A DNA stretch of 64,000 bases from Parachlamydiales bacterium (GCA_023265455.1 JAHFTQ010000004.1:62001-126000), one strand, 5' to 3'; counted from the stretch's first letter, positions 51,457 through 60,547 are shown. The notes: generated by a model from the letters alone, not told the origin. Translations and numbers: made by a program.

Positions 51457-52314
51457 ATGACAAAATCAAATATTCATCCGACGGCGATCATCGACCCAGG
51501 AGCCAAGATTGGGGATAACGTCACCATCGAAGCTTATGTGATTGTGAAAGAAAGTGTCACGATCGAAGACAACGTCACAGTTAAATCGCATGTCTACTTA
51601 GATGGCAACACGACCATTGGAGCGGGGACAACCATCTGGCCCGGCGCTAGCATCGGCACTAAGACACAAGATCTCAAGTTCCGAGGAGAAAAAACTTTCG
51701 TGGTCATCGGTCAAAATTGCGAGATCCGTGAGTACGTCACCATCAATTCGTCTTGTCAGGAAAATTCCGTCGTCCGTGTGGGAGATAACTGCCTGATCAT
51801 GGCCTATTGTCATATTGCTCATAATTGTGAAGTAGGCAATCGCGTCATCATGGCCAATGCCGTTAATTTAGCAGGCCATGTCGTGATCGAAGATTTTGCC
51901 GTCATCGGTGGCATGACCGCTGTGCACCAATTCACCCGCATCGGCTGTTATGCCATGGTCGGAGGCTTTAGTCGTGTGACTCATGATGTTCCCCCTTATA
52001 CCATCGGGGCCGGTGTTCCCTATCGCCTAGGCGGCCTTAACATGGTCGGCCTCAAGCGGCACGGATTTCCGATCACGATCCGCCGCGATCTAGCTCGTGC
52101 CTTTAAGCTCACCTACCGCTCAGGCCTTCGTCTCTCTGAATCCCTCGAGCAGATCCTTCGCGATATCGAGCCCAACCTTTACACCAAGCACTGGATCCAA
52201 TTTTGCCGAGCCTCTCGGCGCGGTCTCATCGGTCTTCATGGTAGCACCCGTCATGCCGAGACTCTCCAAGAGCTCGAAGACTATGAAGAGTTACTTCAGG
52301 AAGAGATGACGTGA
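51457..52314 (+). CDS. lpxA: UDP-N-acetylglucosamine acyltransferase
   Basis: First enzyme of lipid A synthesis. 285 residues: an N-terminal left-handed beta helix of hexapeptide repeats (IHPTAIIDPGAKIGDNVTIEAYVIV...) with the catalytic His region AYCHIAHNCEVGNRVIMAN and GGMTAVHQFTRIGCYAMVGG, then a C-terminal helical domain with RRDLARAFKLTYRSGL. Slightly longer than E. coli LpxA (262), with the extra at the C-terminus. Overlaps fmt by four bases. Confidence 0.96.
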   Translation: MTKSNIHPTAIIDPGAKIGDNVTIEAYVIVKESVTIEDNVTVKSHVYLDGNTTIGAGTTIWPGASIGTKTQDLKFRGEKTFVVIGQNCEIREYVTINSSCQENSVVRVGDNCLIMAYCHIAHNCEVGNRVIMANAVNLAGHVVIEDFAVIGGMTAVHQFTRIGCYAMVGGFSRVTHDVPPYTIGAGVPYRLGGLNMVGLKRHGFPITIRRDLARAFKLTYRSGLRLSESLEQILRDIEPNLYTKHWIQFCRASRRGLIGLHGSTRHAETLQELEDYEELLQEEMT

Positions 52315-53252
52315 AGATTGTTTTTTTCGGAACTTCTCCCTTCGCTGCAAAAATTCTAGAATCTCTACTTCAGCAAAATTATAACATCGTTGCCGTCGTC
52401 ACACGGACTGACAAACCCCAAGGAAGATCCCTTAAAATCGGCCCTCCTCCTGTCAAAGAACGGGCTCTACAGATCGCTCCAGAGCTTCCCATTTTGCAGC
52501 CTATTAAAGCCTCTACTCCTGAATTTGCCGCTCATCTCAAATCCTTTGATCCTGATCTTTTCATTGTCGCTGCCTACGGGGAAATCTTGAAACAATTTAT
52601 CCTCGATATCCCTTCTCGAGGCGCCATCAATGTTCACGCAAGCCTCCTTCCAAAATACCGAGGTGCTGCACCGATGCAACGCTGCCTGATGCATGGGCAT
52701 GCCGAAACCGGTGTTACGATCATGAAGATGGTGCTAGAAATGGATGCTGGCGACATGTTAGGGACAGCCAAAGTGCCGCTGACCGGCCAGACCACTCTGG
52801 GAGAACTCGAGCAGCAATTAGCTGAAGCTTCATGCCCCCTTCTCATGCAAGTTCTCGATCAATTGGTCGTTGAAAGACTCCATCCCATCCCCCAGAACCA
52901 CTCCCTTGCAACTTATGCTCCCAAGATCACTTCGAATGAAACAGAGATCCAGTGGGATCGTTCAGCGTTTGAAATCCATAACCAGATCCGTGCCCTCTCT
53001 CCTCAGCCCGGCGCCTGGTGCTCAGTCCAAATAGGCCCCCAGAAGAAAAAGCTTAAAATCAAACGGTCACAAATAGTTCCCGACAAACAAGGCTATCCGG
53101 GAGAGACCCTCTCTTGGACTCCGCACGAATGGGTAGTGGCCTGTCAAACCGGCGCCTTAAGGCTCTTAGAAGTGCAGCTCGAAGGGAAAAAAACACTTTC
53201 CATCCAAGAATTTCTTCGGGGCGCTCAAGACCCCTGCACAATCGTAGCTTAA
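52311..53252 (+). CDS. fmt: methionyl-tRNA formyltransferase
   Basis: Formylates initiator Met-tRNA. 313 residues with the formyl-THF-binding core: FGTSPFAAKILESLL, ILKQFILDIPSRGAINVHASLLPKYRGAAPMQRCLMHG (SLLPKYRGAAP), ETGVTIMKMVLEMDAGDML (Asp) and a C-terminal OB-like domain. Last gene of the lipid A series, as in Chlamydia (CT530). The next genes to the right are the Inc-like group. Confidence 0.96.
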   Translation: MKIVFFGTSPFAAKILESLLQQNYNIVAVVTRTDKPQGRSLKIGPPPVKERALQIAPELPILQPIKASTPEFAAHLKSFDPDLFIVAAYGEILKQFILDIPSRGAINVHASLLPKYRGAAPMQRCLMHGHAETGVTIMKMVLEMDAGDMLGTAKVPLTGQTTLGELEQQLAEASCPLLMQVLDQLVVERLHPIPQNHSLATYAPKITSNETEIQWDRSAFEIHNQIRALSPQPGAWCSVQIGPQKKKLKIKRSQIVPDKQGYPGETLSWTPHEWVVACQTGALRLLEVQLEGKKTLSIQEFLRGAQDPCTIVA

Positions 53253-53332
53253 TTTTCTTGCGCTCAAGCATCCACTGACGTATATTCTTTTCTACGAAAC
53301 CGGAGTTATCTCCGTAACCTTAGGGAGTTTTT

Positions 53333-53977
53333 ATGTCATTTTTAGATACAGTTAAGAGTTATTCAGTAGCAGCCTGGTCTACTCCAGGTAATTTCAGAAA
53401 TCTGATTGCAAAGCCCTTCGATTTAGTTGGAAAATACTGTGAGTATCTGGATAAACAACTTCCCTTCATGGGGCTTATCAGACACATGACCCATTTCAAA
53501 GACATGATTGGTGGCTTAGCCCATCTTCAAAATCCCAGAGAATTACTTCCAATATCCTCTGAGGGTAGTTTTAAACTTGAAGTTAACATAGACAATATTT
53601 CACTAATGGCCTTTAAGCAGTGGGAACTCCTCACCTATTTAAAGAGAGTAAAAATTTTCGAACTGAGTCCGCAATACGAAAAATATCTTAATTGGTATGG
53701 GACTTTTGGTGGGAGTGTCCTTTCTCTCACAAAATTGAAAGAAGAATGGTCACAACCAGCGGATAAGACGAATAGTTGGGTTCCAGATGCCAAACATTTC
53801 TCTTGGGTTCGTGTTGCCGTTAATGGCTCAGCACTCGCTCTATCGGTGCTGTATAATCCTATGTGGGATGCGCAAAAAGACTACAAACTGCCGAAGTTGG
53901 TTGCCTTCACTGTTATGGTAGTCGCTGGAGCCGTGGATGGCTACTGGAAAGAGTGTGCCAAACGCAAGGTTGCTTAG
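53333..53977 (+). CDS. unrecognised Inc-like protein 1 in the cap1/CT529 slot
   Basis: No family recognised. 214 residues, start with AGGGAG five bases upstream. Mostly helical; three hydrophobic or amphipathic segments: a helical stretch around 92-110 (MAFKQWELLTYLK), about 164-180 (VRVAVNGSALALSVLYN) and 188-204 (LPKLVAFTVMVVAGAVDGYW), a close pair of membrane-prone helices near the C-terminus, as in chlamydial Inc proteins but at the other end. No signal peptide. It shares layout with the next gene: an N-terminal NLIAKPFDLVGKY / NYVFAPIDLTAQW motif and a C-terminal KLPK helix, so the two look like diverged paralogues. It occupies the fmt-rplC gap where Chlamydia has cap1. Followed by a strong terminator. 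Confidence 0.6.
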   Translation: MSFLDTVKSYSVAAWSTPGNFRNLIAKPFDLVGKYCEYLDKQLPFMGLIRHMTHFKDMIGGLAHLQNPRELLPISSEGSFKLEVNIDNISLMAFKQWELLTYLKRVKIFELSPQYEKYLNWYGTFGGSVLSLTKLKEEWSQPADKTNSWVPDAKHFSWVRVAVNGSALALSVLYNPMWDAQKDYKLPKLVAFTVMVVAGAVDGYWKECAKRKVA

Positions 53978-53995
53978 GCATTTTTTTGTATTCTT

Positions 53996-54027
53996 CCCCC
54001 GCGCTTCATTGCGGGGGTATTTCTATT
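53996..54027 (+). terminator. rho-independent terminator after the first Inc-like gene
   Basis: CCCCCGC (53996-54002), eight-base loop, GCGGGGG (54011-54017), then TATTTCTATTT. Very stable stem; it separates this gene from the second one, whose own GAGGA site lies at about 54029. Confidence 0.8.
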
Positions 54028-54041
54028 TGAGGAATTAATCT

Positions 54042-54698
54042 ATGGGTATCGGCGCTCTTTTGTCCTACAGTGGTCTTAGAAATTATGTTTTTGCTCCTAT
54101 CGATCTAACGGCGCAATGGATGGGTCATGGAGCTAATGACTCCAGTGTTTTATCTAAAATTTTTGGAGTTGCGAAAGACTATAATCAGCTCATTGATGCG
54201 TTTGAATTCTTTACAACATTTAAGGCAACGTGGATAAAAAAAACGAATGAAAAACTCTCAGCATCTTTATGGTATAGTGTGAAAGCTACAAAGGTGTTTG
54301 GTTGGACGTTCTGCGTTTGTGAAAGCGTTAATTACCTGAAGCTGCGAAATATTATTCCACTCTCTTCAGAGAGAGGAAATCTAGCGCTCAACTGGTGTTC
54401 GGCAGTAACGGGGGGCTTAAGTGCCATCCTAAGTTTAACTGTGACAAGCATCTCTTATAAGGAAATCTTTCAAACTAAAAATAAACTTCCAAAAATCGTG
54501 GTTGCAATGAATCTTGTCTCTGCCTGGGGTGATATTTCAAATTTAGCCCTAGCGATTTTAAATTCTCCTGTTTGTGATAAATACAATTTGAAAAATGCAA
54601 AATTGTACGTGAATACGGGTTTAACCGTTTCAAAGTGGATCGGTTGGGGGATAAATTCTTACCTACAATCCATCGAGAAAAAGGATAGCAAACGTTAG
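54042..54698 (+). CDS. unrecognised Inc-like protein 2, likely paralogue of the previous one
   Basis: No family recognised. 218 residues with GAGGA before the ATG. N-terminal motif LRNYVFAPIDLTAQWMG parallels FRNLIAKPFDLVGKYCE of the previous protein. Hydrophobic stretches at about 119-145 (LALNWCSAVTGGLSAILSLTVTSISY) and 150-175 (LPKIVVAMNLVSAWGDISNLALAIL) are compatible with a hairpin in a membrane. No signal peptide. A weak GTTAGGAA/TTCCTAAC hairpin covers the stop codon. With its neighbours it forms a three-gene group between fmt and rplC. Function unknown; inclusion membrane placement is an inference. Confidence 0.6.
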   Translation: MGIGALLSYSGLRNYVFAPIDLTAQWMGHGANDSSVLSKIFGVAKDYNQLIDAFEFFTTFKATWIKKTNEKLSASLWYSVKATKVFGWTFCVCESVNYLKLRNIIPLSSERGNLALNWCSAVTGGLSAILSLTVTSISYKEIFQTKNKLPKIVVAMNLVSAWGDISNLALAILNSPVCDKYNLKNAKLYVNTGLTVSKWIGWGINSYLQSIEKKDSKR

Positions 54699-54720
54699 GA
54701 AGGTTATTTTTCCTAACATC

Positions 54721-54760
54721 CTCTCTCTGTGTTCTTTGCGATCTCTGTGGTAGAAATGCA
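54721..54760. repeat. degenerate fragment of the CTCTGTGG repeat family
   Basis: CTCTCTGTGTTCTTTGCG followed by ATCTCTGTGGTAGAAATGC resembles the right arms of the elements at 18856 and 38945 (CTCTGTGTCTCTGTGGTGAGGC). No second arm is visible, so this is a relic or a minimal copy. Confidence 0.5.
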
Positions 54761-54878
54761 TTTTTCGGATTTTTTTGTTAAAAAGCATAACTTGCTTATT
54801 TTAAGCATCCTACATATCAATTAATAATATACTTAAAATCTTTAGTGCGATATAATAGTGGTTAACAAAAGCTATTTT

Positions 54879-55817
54879 ATGTCACTAAATGTAATAAATT
54901 GTAATATCGGTATAACAGATTCAGCGAAGCCTCAAGAGGGTAAATCTCCTGTGGTTTGGAAAAGAGCTGTCCCTGCCGCCACACACCCACGGATAGATTA
55001 TTTTACCAAAAAGGTTGTTTTTTATAACCCCCCAGAGGCTGGGGAGCCATTTTTTAAGCGTTTCGTGAATTGGCTAAAACCCCTTCATCCCTTAGAAAAG
55101 CCCCTGAATTTTGCTCAGGATGCTTGCGAAATAGCCGAACAGATTCCGGGGTTAAGTCATGGCGCCGAAACATTATCCGAGACTCTCTCCTACGCTTCAG
55201 GAGTATTTTCCATCGTGGCCTGCATAGAATCGGCGGCAGCGATAGAAAAAAGGCTCAATAGTCGGCGCCTGGAAGAGCCGCCCAAGCTAGTCAAATTAGT
55301 CTTATCTTTGCTGCAGGGGTTAATCAAATCTGTCAAGTGGATGGATCAGGTTGGGATCGTCGATTTAACAAAAGGGTCAGCTGAAAACGTCAAAAATTCA
55401 AACGCCTTCGTAGGTGTTACCAGTTCTTTGATGACTCTTTGGGATAAGGTTTTATCTCCTCAGTCTTCTTATAAAACAATATTTCAGGCGAGTTTTAAGA
55501 GTTTGGTCGCGGTATTGAGGCTCTGTGGTTATCTTTTTCGTTCGCAGTTAATCAAAATAACTCTTAAGCCCTTTGCAGAGCTGATCAAAGGTGGTTTCGC
55601 CTTGAACGATCATTACAACGACTATACGGAAGGCAAGGATTCTTGGAAGAAAACGGGATTGCATCTGGGAGATACCCTTTCCTCAATAGCCCTTTCGCTG
55701 CTAGCCTTAGGAGCTTGGTATACAGAAGCGACAGTCATGCTTCCCACTTTGGTGATAGCTCTTTCTCTGACTCAATGGGTTTCTCAAATCTTGATATATT
55801 GTGAGCTCTTGAGCTAA
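54879..55817 (+). CDS. unrecognised Inc-like protein 3
   Basis: No family recognised. About 312 residues from the ATG at 54879; a GTG at 54858 is rejected because it directly follows a TATAAT (54851-54856). Basic N-terminal part (VWKRAVPAATHPRIDYFTKK), then helices: around 95-115 (ETLSYASGVFSIVACIESAAAIE), a middle block (LVKLVLSLLQGLIKSVKWM) and a strongly hydrophobic C-terminal pair (LGDTLSSIALSLLALGAWYTEATVMLPTLVIALSLTQWVSQILIY). No signal peptide. Its general build, a long helical protein with late hydrophobic segments, resembles what I recall of Cap1/CT529. Followed by rplC as CT529 is. Function unknown. Confidence 0.6.
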   Translation: MSLNVINCNIGITDSAKPQEGKSPVVWKRAVPAATHPRIDYFTKKVVFYNPPEAGEPFFKRFVNWLKPLHPLEKPLNFAQDACEIAEQIPGLSHGAETLSETLSYASGVFSIVACIESAAAIEKRLNSRRLEEPPKLVKLVLSLLQGLIKSVKWMDQVGIVDLTKGSAENVKNSNAFVGVTSSLMTLWDKVLSPQSSYKTIFQASFKSLVAVLRLCGYLFRSQLIKITLKPFAELIKGGFALNDHYNDYTEGKDSWKKTGLHLGDTLSSIALSLLALGAWYTEATVMLPTLVIALSLTQWVSQILIYCELLS

Positions 55818-55830
55818 ACGCTCATTTTTT
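55810..55830 (+). terminator. weak terminator-like hairpin at the end of the third Inc-like gene
   Basis: TGAGC, five-base loop, GCTCA, then six T, overlapping the stop codon. The stem is only five pairs. The rest of the gap to rplC (55831-56005) shows no gene. Confidence 0.4.
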
Positions 55831-56005
55831 CTAAAATATTTTCCATGAATCTGCCTCCTCCACCATGTTTGCCGTTTAGGGAATGGCTTTCTGTGTTAAT
55901 CTTTTTGGGTCTTGGTTTTTCCTTGATCCTCTATGCATTTCTTGCCTGATAAAATCTTTTTTAAAGACCGCCGCCACAATTTTGATTGTGGGAAAATCAC
56001 GAAAT

Positions 56006-56034
56006 TTGTTAGTCTGTTCGCTTTAACCTACTTA
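56006..56034 (+). promoter_or_regulatory. predicted promoter of the ribosomal protein operon
   Basis: TTGTTA (56006-56011), 17 bases, TACTTA (56029-56034), just before the rplC ATG at 56050. It is the only reasonable match in the gap. Confidence 0.4.
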
Positions 56035-56049
56035 AATCGAGTAATAGGT

Positions 56050-56706
56050 ATGAAGCCAAAATTAATGGGAATCAAACAGGGCATGATGCAGATTTTTGAT
56101 GCTCAAGGGAATCGCATTTCATGTACGGTGATCTATGCTGAAAAGCATGTGATTTCCCAGATCAAGACAAAAGAAAATGATGGATACACGGCTGTGCAGT
56201 TGGCGTCATTTAAGATGAATCCTGCTAAAGCTCGCAAAGTCGCAAAACCGCAACTGGGCCACTTTAAAAAGGCGGGTGTTGAGCCACGTCGTAAGCTGGG
56301 CGAAATGCGTGTCGATGCTGCCGACAATTACCAGGTAGGCCAAGAGATGGGCGTGGAAGTTTTTACTGACATCGCTTTTGTCGACGTGATTGGCGTATCC
56401 AAAGGTAAAGGGCACCAAGGGGTTATTAAACGACACCACTTTGCGGGAGGTCCTGCAGCCCATGGTTCAGGATTTCACCGTCATGGAGGATCATGCGGGA
56501 TGAGAACGTCTCCAGGGCGTTGCTTGCCAGGCCAAAAAAAATCAGGCCGTATGGGCGGCGAGCGCGTGACTGTTGAGAACTTACGTGTGGTGAGTATTGA
56601 TGCTGAAAAGCAAGTGATCCTTGTGGAAGGAGCGATTCCAGGAGCGCGAGGCGGATACGTCTATGTGCTTCCTGCAAAGAAAAAACTGAAGCCGGCCAAA
56701 AAGTAA
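56050..56706 (+). CDS. rplC: 50S ribosomal protein L3
   Basis: From the ATG at 56050, 218 residues, the normal L3 size; the frame from 55933 adds a non-homologous front. Signature GVSKGKGHQGVIKRHHFAGGPAAHGSGFHRHGGS with the globular and loop parts of L3. L3 starts assembly of the 50S subunit near the peptidyl transferase centre. First gene of the operon here; rpsJ is not upstream, as expected for chlamydiae. Confidence 0.97.
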   Translation: MKPKLMGIKQGMMQIFDAQGNRISCTVIYAEKHVISQIKTKENDGYTAVQLASFKMNPAKARKVAKPQLGHFKKAGVEPRRKLGEMRVDAADNYQVGQEMGVEVFTDIAFVDVIGVSKGKGHQGVIKRHHFAGGPAAHGSGFHRHGGSCGMRTSPGRCLPGQKKSGRMGGERVTVENLRVVSIDAEKQVILVEGAIPGARGGYVYVLPAKKKLKPAKK

Positions 56707-56715
56707 AGGTGAAGC

Positions 56716-57360
56716 GTGGGAAGTATTAAAAAATTCGACCTCTCAGGAAAAGCGTTGGGCCAGATCGATGTGAAAGACGACTTGCTCAAGCGAGAAGCTA
56801 ATGGGCAGATGATCAAAGACTATATCATTGCTCTTCGAGCGAATGCAAGACAGTGGAGCGCTCATACAAAATCGCGATCTGAAGTCTCACACTCTGGACA
56901 AAAGCCGCATCCTCAAAAAGGAACAGGGCGTGCTCGTCAAGGATATTTGGGAGCGCCTCAATATAAAGGGGGCGGTCGAGTCGGAACCCCGCGCGCTAAA
57001 TTCGATCAGCATGTCAGTATCAATCGTAAGGAAAAAAAGGCTGCTATCCGCTTTTTATTGGCTGAAAAGATCCAAGGGGAGCAAATGATCATTCTTGACA
57101 GCCGGGCTCTGAAGGCTCCTAAGACAAAAATGGTCGCTGATTTTCTAAAAGGACAGCAACTTTTCGGAAAAAAGATTCTATTTGTGGCAGAAAAAGATTC
57201 GCTTAAAGAGGGCGGTCATTTCATCAAGAGCATGCGCAATATTCCAGGTGCTGATTTTATCGTTCTCGATAACGTCAGTGGCTATGATATTCTCGCTCAC
57301 CGCAGCATCATTATCATGGAGCCTGCCGTTGATAAACTCCTTAAGATTTTAGAGAGTTAA
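56716..57360 (+). CDS. rplD: 50S ribosomal protein L4
   Basis: 214 residues starting with GTG, with an AAAGGTG site upstream. L4 signature RSEVSHSGQKPHPQKGTGRARQGYLGAPQYKGGGRVGTP forms the long loop that lines the exit tunnel. In other bacteria L4 also represses its own operon; no such site can be seen here. Nine bases separate it from rplC. Confidence 0.97.
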   Translation: MGSIKKFDLSGKALGQIDVKDDLLKREANGQMIKDYIIALRANARQWSAHTKSRSEVSHSGQKPHPQKGTGRARQGYLGAPQYKGGGRVGTPRAKFDQHVSINRKEKKAAIRFLLAEKIQGEQMIILDSRALKAPKTKMVADFLKGQQLFGKKILFVAEKDSLKEGGHFIKSMRNIPGADFIVLDNVSGYDILAHRSIIIMEPAVDKLLKILES

Positions 57361-57363
57361 ACT

Positions 57364-57702
57364 ATGACAAAAAACAATCCCTACAACATCATCAAAAGTC
57401 GCTATGTCACTGAGAAGGCGCGTGTATTGGAAGGTCTGCATAGCAATAGCAGTAATCCTTGCATAAAAAAATGTAACACGCCCAAATACACCTTTCTTGT
57501 GGATAAAAAAGCGACAAAGCAAGAAATCGCACGAGCTGTCGAAACTATCTATGTTGAGAAAAACATCAAGGTGATTGGCGTTAACACGATCAATATGCGG
57601 CCTAAGCCGCGCACTGTACGTGGCAGAAAAGGAATGAGACCAGGCTTTAGAAAAGCGATTGTCACTTTGCAGCCAGGTGACCTCATCGAGGATAAGGTAT
57701 AA
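57364..57702 (+). CDS. rplW: 50S ribosomal protein L23
   Basis: 112 residues: [16 protein letters not shown] at the front, the L23 core [23 protein letters not shown], and [30 protein letters not shown]. An insertion of about 12 residues ([14 protein letters not shown]) lies between the first helix and the core, as I recall for chlamydial L23. L23 sits at the tunnel exit and docks trigger factor and SRP. Three bases after rplD. Confidence 0.95.
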   Translation: MTKNNPYNIIKSRYVTEKARVLEGLHSNSSNPCIKKCNTPKYTFLVDKKATKQEIARAVETIYVEKNIKVIGVNTINMRPKPRTVRGRKGMRPGFRKAIVTLQPGDLIEDKV

Positions 57703-57704
57703 CT

Positions 57705-58526
57705 ATGACAAAAAAATTCCGTCCCATTACACCAGGACAACGAGAGCTCGTTTTAGAAAGTCATGCTGATTTGACAAAAGGAGCAAAGCCTGTCAAGGCT
57801 CTCTTAAGTAAGAAAAACCGTACGAACGGGCGTAATCATCATGGTCACATCACCTGCAGACATCGCGGCGGTGGCCATAAGCGTTTTTACCGCCAGGTAG
57901 ATTTTCAGCGAGATAAGTTTGATATTCCCGCTAAAGTTGCCGCTCTAGAATACGATCCTAACCGAACAGCTCATATTGCTCTTCTTCACTATGTTGATGG
58001 GGAGAAACGGTATATTTTGGCCCCTGAAGGGTTGAAAGTGGGAGAGACGATCATGACAACCGACAAAGAGATGTATAACGTCGGCTGTTGTATGAAACTT
58101 AAACTCATGCCGATGGGGTCTGTGATCCATAATATTGAAATGTCTCCTGGTCAAGGCGGAGTCCTCGTTCGATCTGCAGGGCTATCAGCTCAGCTTCTTG
58201 CCCGTAGTGAGGGATATGCAACACTGAAAATGCCCTCGGGAGAAATCCGTTTAGTTAATGAAGATTGTTTTGCTACGTTTGGAGCCGTCTCAAATGCTGA
58301 GAGAATTCTGCGCGTTGAAGGCAAAGCTGGACGTAAGCGCTGGAAAGGGTTTCGACCGACTGTTCGCGGAACAGCGATGAATCCCGTTGACCACCCCCAC
58401 GGAGGCGGTGAAGGTAAACATAACGGTTATCTTCCTCAGACGCCTTGGGCAATGTACACAAAAGGATTCCGTACGCGCTCCAAGAAAAAGACCACGAAGT
58501 GGATTGTCAAAGATCGGAGGAAATAA
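57705..58526 (+). CDS. rplB: 50S ribosomal protein L2
   Basis: 273 residues, standard length. Conserved [27 protein letters not shown] and the C-terminal [26 protein letters not shown] with the functional His. Core protein of the peptidyl transferase region. Two bases after rplW. Confidence 0.98.
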   Translation: MTKKFRPITPGQRELVLESHADLTKGAKPVKALLSKKNRTNGRNHHGHITCRHRGGGHKRFYRQVDFQRDKFDIPAKVAALEYDPNRTAHIALLHYVDGEKRYILAPEGLKVGETIMTTDKEMYNVGCCMKLKLMPMGSVIHNIEMSPGQGGVLVRSAGLSAQLLARSEGYATLKMPSGEIRLVNEDCFATFGAVSNAERILRVEGKAGRKRWKGFRPTVRGTAMNPVDHPHGGGEGKHNGYLPQTPWAMYTKGFRTRSKKKTTKWIVKDRRK

Positions 58527-58532
58527 CAAGTT

Positions 58533-58913
58533 ATGGGTAGATCGCTAAGAAAAGGACCGTTTGTTGCCCACCATCTACTGGCGAAAGTAGAGAAACAAAA
58601 TAAAGGTGGATCTAAGAGAAGTATTAAGACGTGGGCAAGAGGCTCCATGCTCCTACCAGAAATGGTGGGTCATACGTTTCAGGTCCACAATGGTCGCAAA
58701 TTTATTGACGTTTTTGTCTCCGAAAATATGGTAGGACATCGTCTGGGTGAATTTGCTCCAACGAGGATTTTTAAAGGACACGGGTCCAAGAAGATTGCTG
58801 AAGCCGCTGCTGCAGGGGCTGCTGCCGCTGCACCCGGAGGTGCTGCAGGTGGTGGCACAGGAGCTGCTGCTCCGGCCGCTACACCTGATGCTTCCCGGGC
58901 ACCGAAAACTTAA
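58533..58913 (+). CDS. rpsS: 30S ribosomal protein S19 with Ala/Gly-rich tail
   Basis: 126 residues. The first 88 are a normal S19 ([58 protein letters not shown]). After KKIAE comes an unusual tail of about 37 residues, almost only Ala, Gly, Pro and Thr. S19 with S13 binds the head of 30S near the A site finger of 23S. The tail is not needed for the fold and is not part of S19 in well-studied bacteria. No frameshift is needed to explain it: the codons continue smoothly to the stop. Confidence 0.95.
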   Translation: MGRSLRKGPFVAHHLLAKVEKQNKGGSKRSIKTWARGSMLLPEMVGHTFQVHNGRKFIDVFVSENMVGHRLGEFAPTRIFKGHGSKKIAEAAAAGAAAAAPGGAAGGGTGAAAPAATPDASRAPKT

Positions 58914-58926
58914 ATGAAGGATTGCT

Positions 58927-59286
58927 ATGCAAAACGCTAGAGCGTGTACTAAATATCTGAGAATTCCTCCGCGAAAGGCACGGCTGGCTGCCGACCTCAT
59001 TCGAGGTCTTAACGTTGAAGAAGCCTCCTTACAGCTCATATATTCCTCGCTCAAAGGTGGAAAGCTGCTTAAAAAGACACTTGACAGTGCTGTCGCTAAT
59101 GCTGAAACACAACTGAATATCCCCCGTCAGAAACTGAAAGTGCAGGAAGTGCGTGTCGATGCAGGACCCGTTCTCAAACGGTCCAAGCCCAAAGCACGTG
59201 GCGGTATGGTTGCTATTATGAAACGGACCAGCCATTTTACTGTTGTTGTCGGGCCCCACGAAGAAGAAAAAGAGAAAGGTGAATAA
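58927..59286 (+). CDS. rplV: 50S ribosomal protein L22
   Basis: 119 residues. L22 features: CTKYLRIPPRKARLAADLIRGLNVEEA at the front and the tunnel loop VRVDAGPVLKRSKPKARGGMVAIMKRTSHFTVVV. Ends with an acidic-basic tail (EEEKEKGE). It directly precedes rpsC, with no intergenic bases. Confidence 0.96.
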   Translation: MQNARACTKYLRIPPRKARLAADLIRGLNVEEASLQLIYSSLKGGKLLKKTLDSAVANAETQLNIPRQKLKVQEVRVDAGPVLKRSKPKARGGMVAIMKRTSHFTVVVGPHEEEKEKGE

Positions 59287-59916
59287 ATGGGTCAAAAAAC
59301 ATCCCCAATTGGGTTTAGACTTGTTCGAACAAAGAAATGGCGCTCTCTGTGGTACGCTAACAAACAAGAATTTGGTGACCAAATCGGTGAAGATAAATTG
59401 ATTCGTAATTTTCTCTTATCCAAACCGATTTGTGTTGGAACTTCTCAAATCATTATCAAGCGGATGAGTGGAAAAGTCGAAGTGACTATCCATACGGCCC
59501 GCCCTGGACTCGTGATCGGAAAGAAAGGCGCAGAGATCGATATTCTCAAGCAAGAATTAAAAAAAGCGACAGGAAAAGATATCTGGATCGAAGTTGAAGA
59601 AGTGAAGCGTCCTGACTTAGATGCTAAATTGGTGGCTGATGGGATTGCTAAACAACTTGAGCGTCGGATGCCTTTTCGCCGAGTCATGAAGAAAGCGATC
59701 CAATCGAGCATGGACGCGGGAGCTGCTGGGATTAAAGTTATGGTAGCTGGGCGCGTCGGCGGAGCTGAGATTGCCCGTACGGAATGGTACAAAGAAGGCC
59801 GCATTCCTCTACATACAATACGTGCTGATATCGATTATGCCATGGGATCAGCAAAAACGACATACGGAGTGATTGGCGTTAAAGTCTGGATTAACCGCGG
59901 CGAAGAAGGAGCTTAA
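59287..59916 (+). CDS. rpsC: 30S ribosomal protein S3
   Basis: 209 residues with the KH domain ([26 protein letters not shown]) and the C-terminal part [23 protein letters not shown]. Binds mRNA at the entry channel. Starts [12 protein letters not shown] as usual. Slightly shorter at the C-terminus than E. coli S3 (233). Confidence 0.97.
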   Translation: MGQKTSPIGFRLVRTKKWRSLWYANKQEFGDQIGEDKLIRNFLLSKPICVGTSQIIIKRMSGKVEVTIHTARPGLVIGKKGAEIDILKQELKKATGKDIWIEVEEVKRPDLDAKLVADGIAKQLERRMPFRRVMKKAIQSSMDAGAAGIKVMVAGRVGGAEIARTEWYKEGRIPLHTIRADIDYAMGSAKTTYGVIGVKVWINRGEEGA

Positions 59917-59921
59917 TATAT

Positions 59922-60341
59922 ATGGCACTGATGCCTGTTCGAACAAAATTTCGTAAAATGCAAAAAGGCCAGATGGCCGGCTTCAGTAAAGCTGCTAATT
60001 TTCTGGATTTCGGTGAATTCGGCATGCAAGCCCTAGAGCGCGGCTGGATCACTAACCAACAAATTGAGGCAGCTCGCGTAGCTATCAGCCGTTTTTTAAA
60101 TCGTCGCGGACAAGTTTGGATACGCATTTTTCCAGATAAATCGGTTACAAAAAAACCGGCCGAGACACGGATGGGTAAAGGTAAAGGAAATCCCGACCAT
60201 TGGGTAGCAGTCGTGCGTCCAGGACGTGTGATGTTCGAAGTGGGAGGCGTAGCAAAGGATCTTGCTCAAAGCGCATTACGAAGAGCTGCTGCAAAAATCG
60301 GCATTAAAACACGCTTTGTTGAGCGCATGGAGAGAGTTTAA
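59922..60341 (+). CDS. rplP: 50S ribosomal protein L16
   Basis: 139 residues. Conserved GFGMQ-type region here [27 protein letters not shown] and [26 protein letters not shown]16 shapes the A-site tRNA arm region. Six bases after rpsC and one base before rpmC. Confidence 0.97.
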   Translation: MALMPVRTKFRKMQKGQMAGFSKAANFLDFGEFGMQALERGWITNQQIEAARVAISRFLNRRGQVWIRIFPDKSVTKKPAETRMGKGKGNPDHWVAVVRPGRVMFEVGGVAKDLAQSALRRAAAKIGIKTRFVERMERV

Positions 60342-60342
60342 T

Positions 60343-60546
60343 ATGTTGAAAGTCGAAAAGTTAAAAGACCAAACTTCCGATGAATTAAAAACGCTCTATC
60401 GAGATCTCTCTAAGGAGATCTATGAGATGAAAACGGAGTTTAGCATCCAGCGAAAATTGGAGAAACCCCATCTTCTACGAGCAAAAAAAAGAGACCGCGC
60501 TCGTGTTATGACGGTCCTTAACCAAAAATCGCAGGAAAAGGCTTAA
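60343..60546 (+). CDS. rpmC: 50S ribosomal protein L29
   Basis: 67 residues from the ATG at 60343; the frame from 60262 overlaps rplP and is discarded. Helical hairpin protein with [41 protein letters not shown], the L29 pattern. Sits near the tunnel exit beside L23. Confidence 0.93.
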   Translation: MLKVEKLKDQTSDELKTLYRDLSKEIYEMKTEFSIQRKLEKPHLLRAKKRDRARVMTVLNQKSQEKA

Positions 60547-60547
60547 A

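Noticed and set aside
55933..56049. N-terminal extension of L3
   Set aside because: It covers the predicted promoter and is unlike any L3; the ATG at 56050 gives the normal length.
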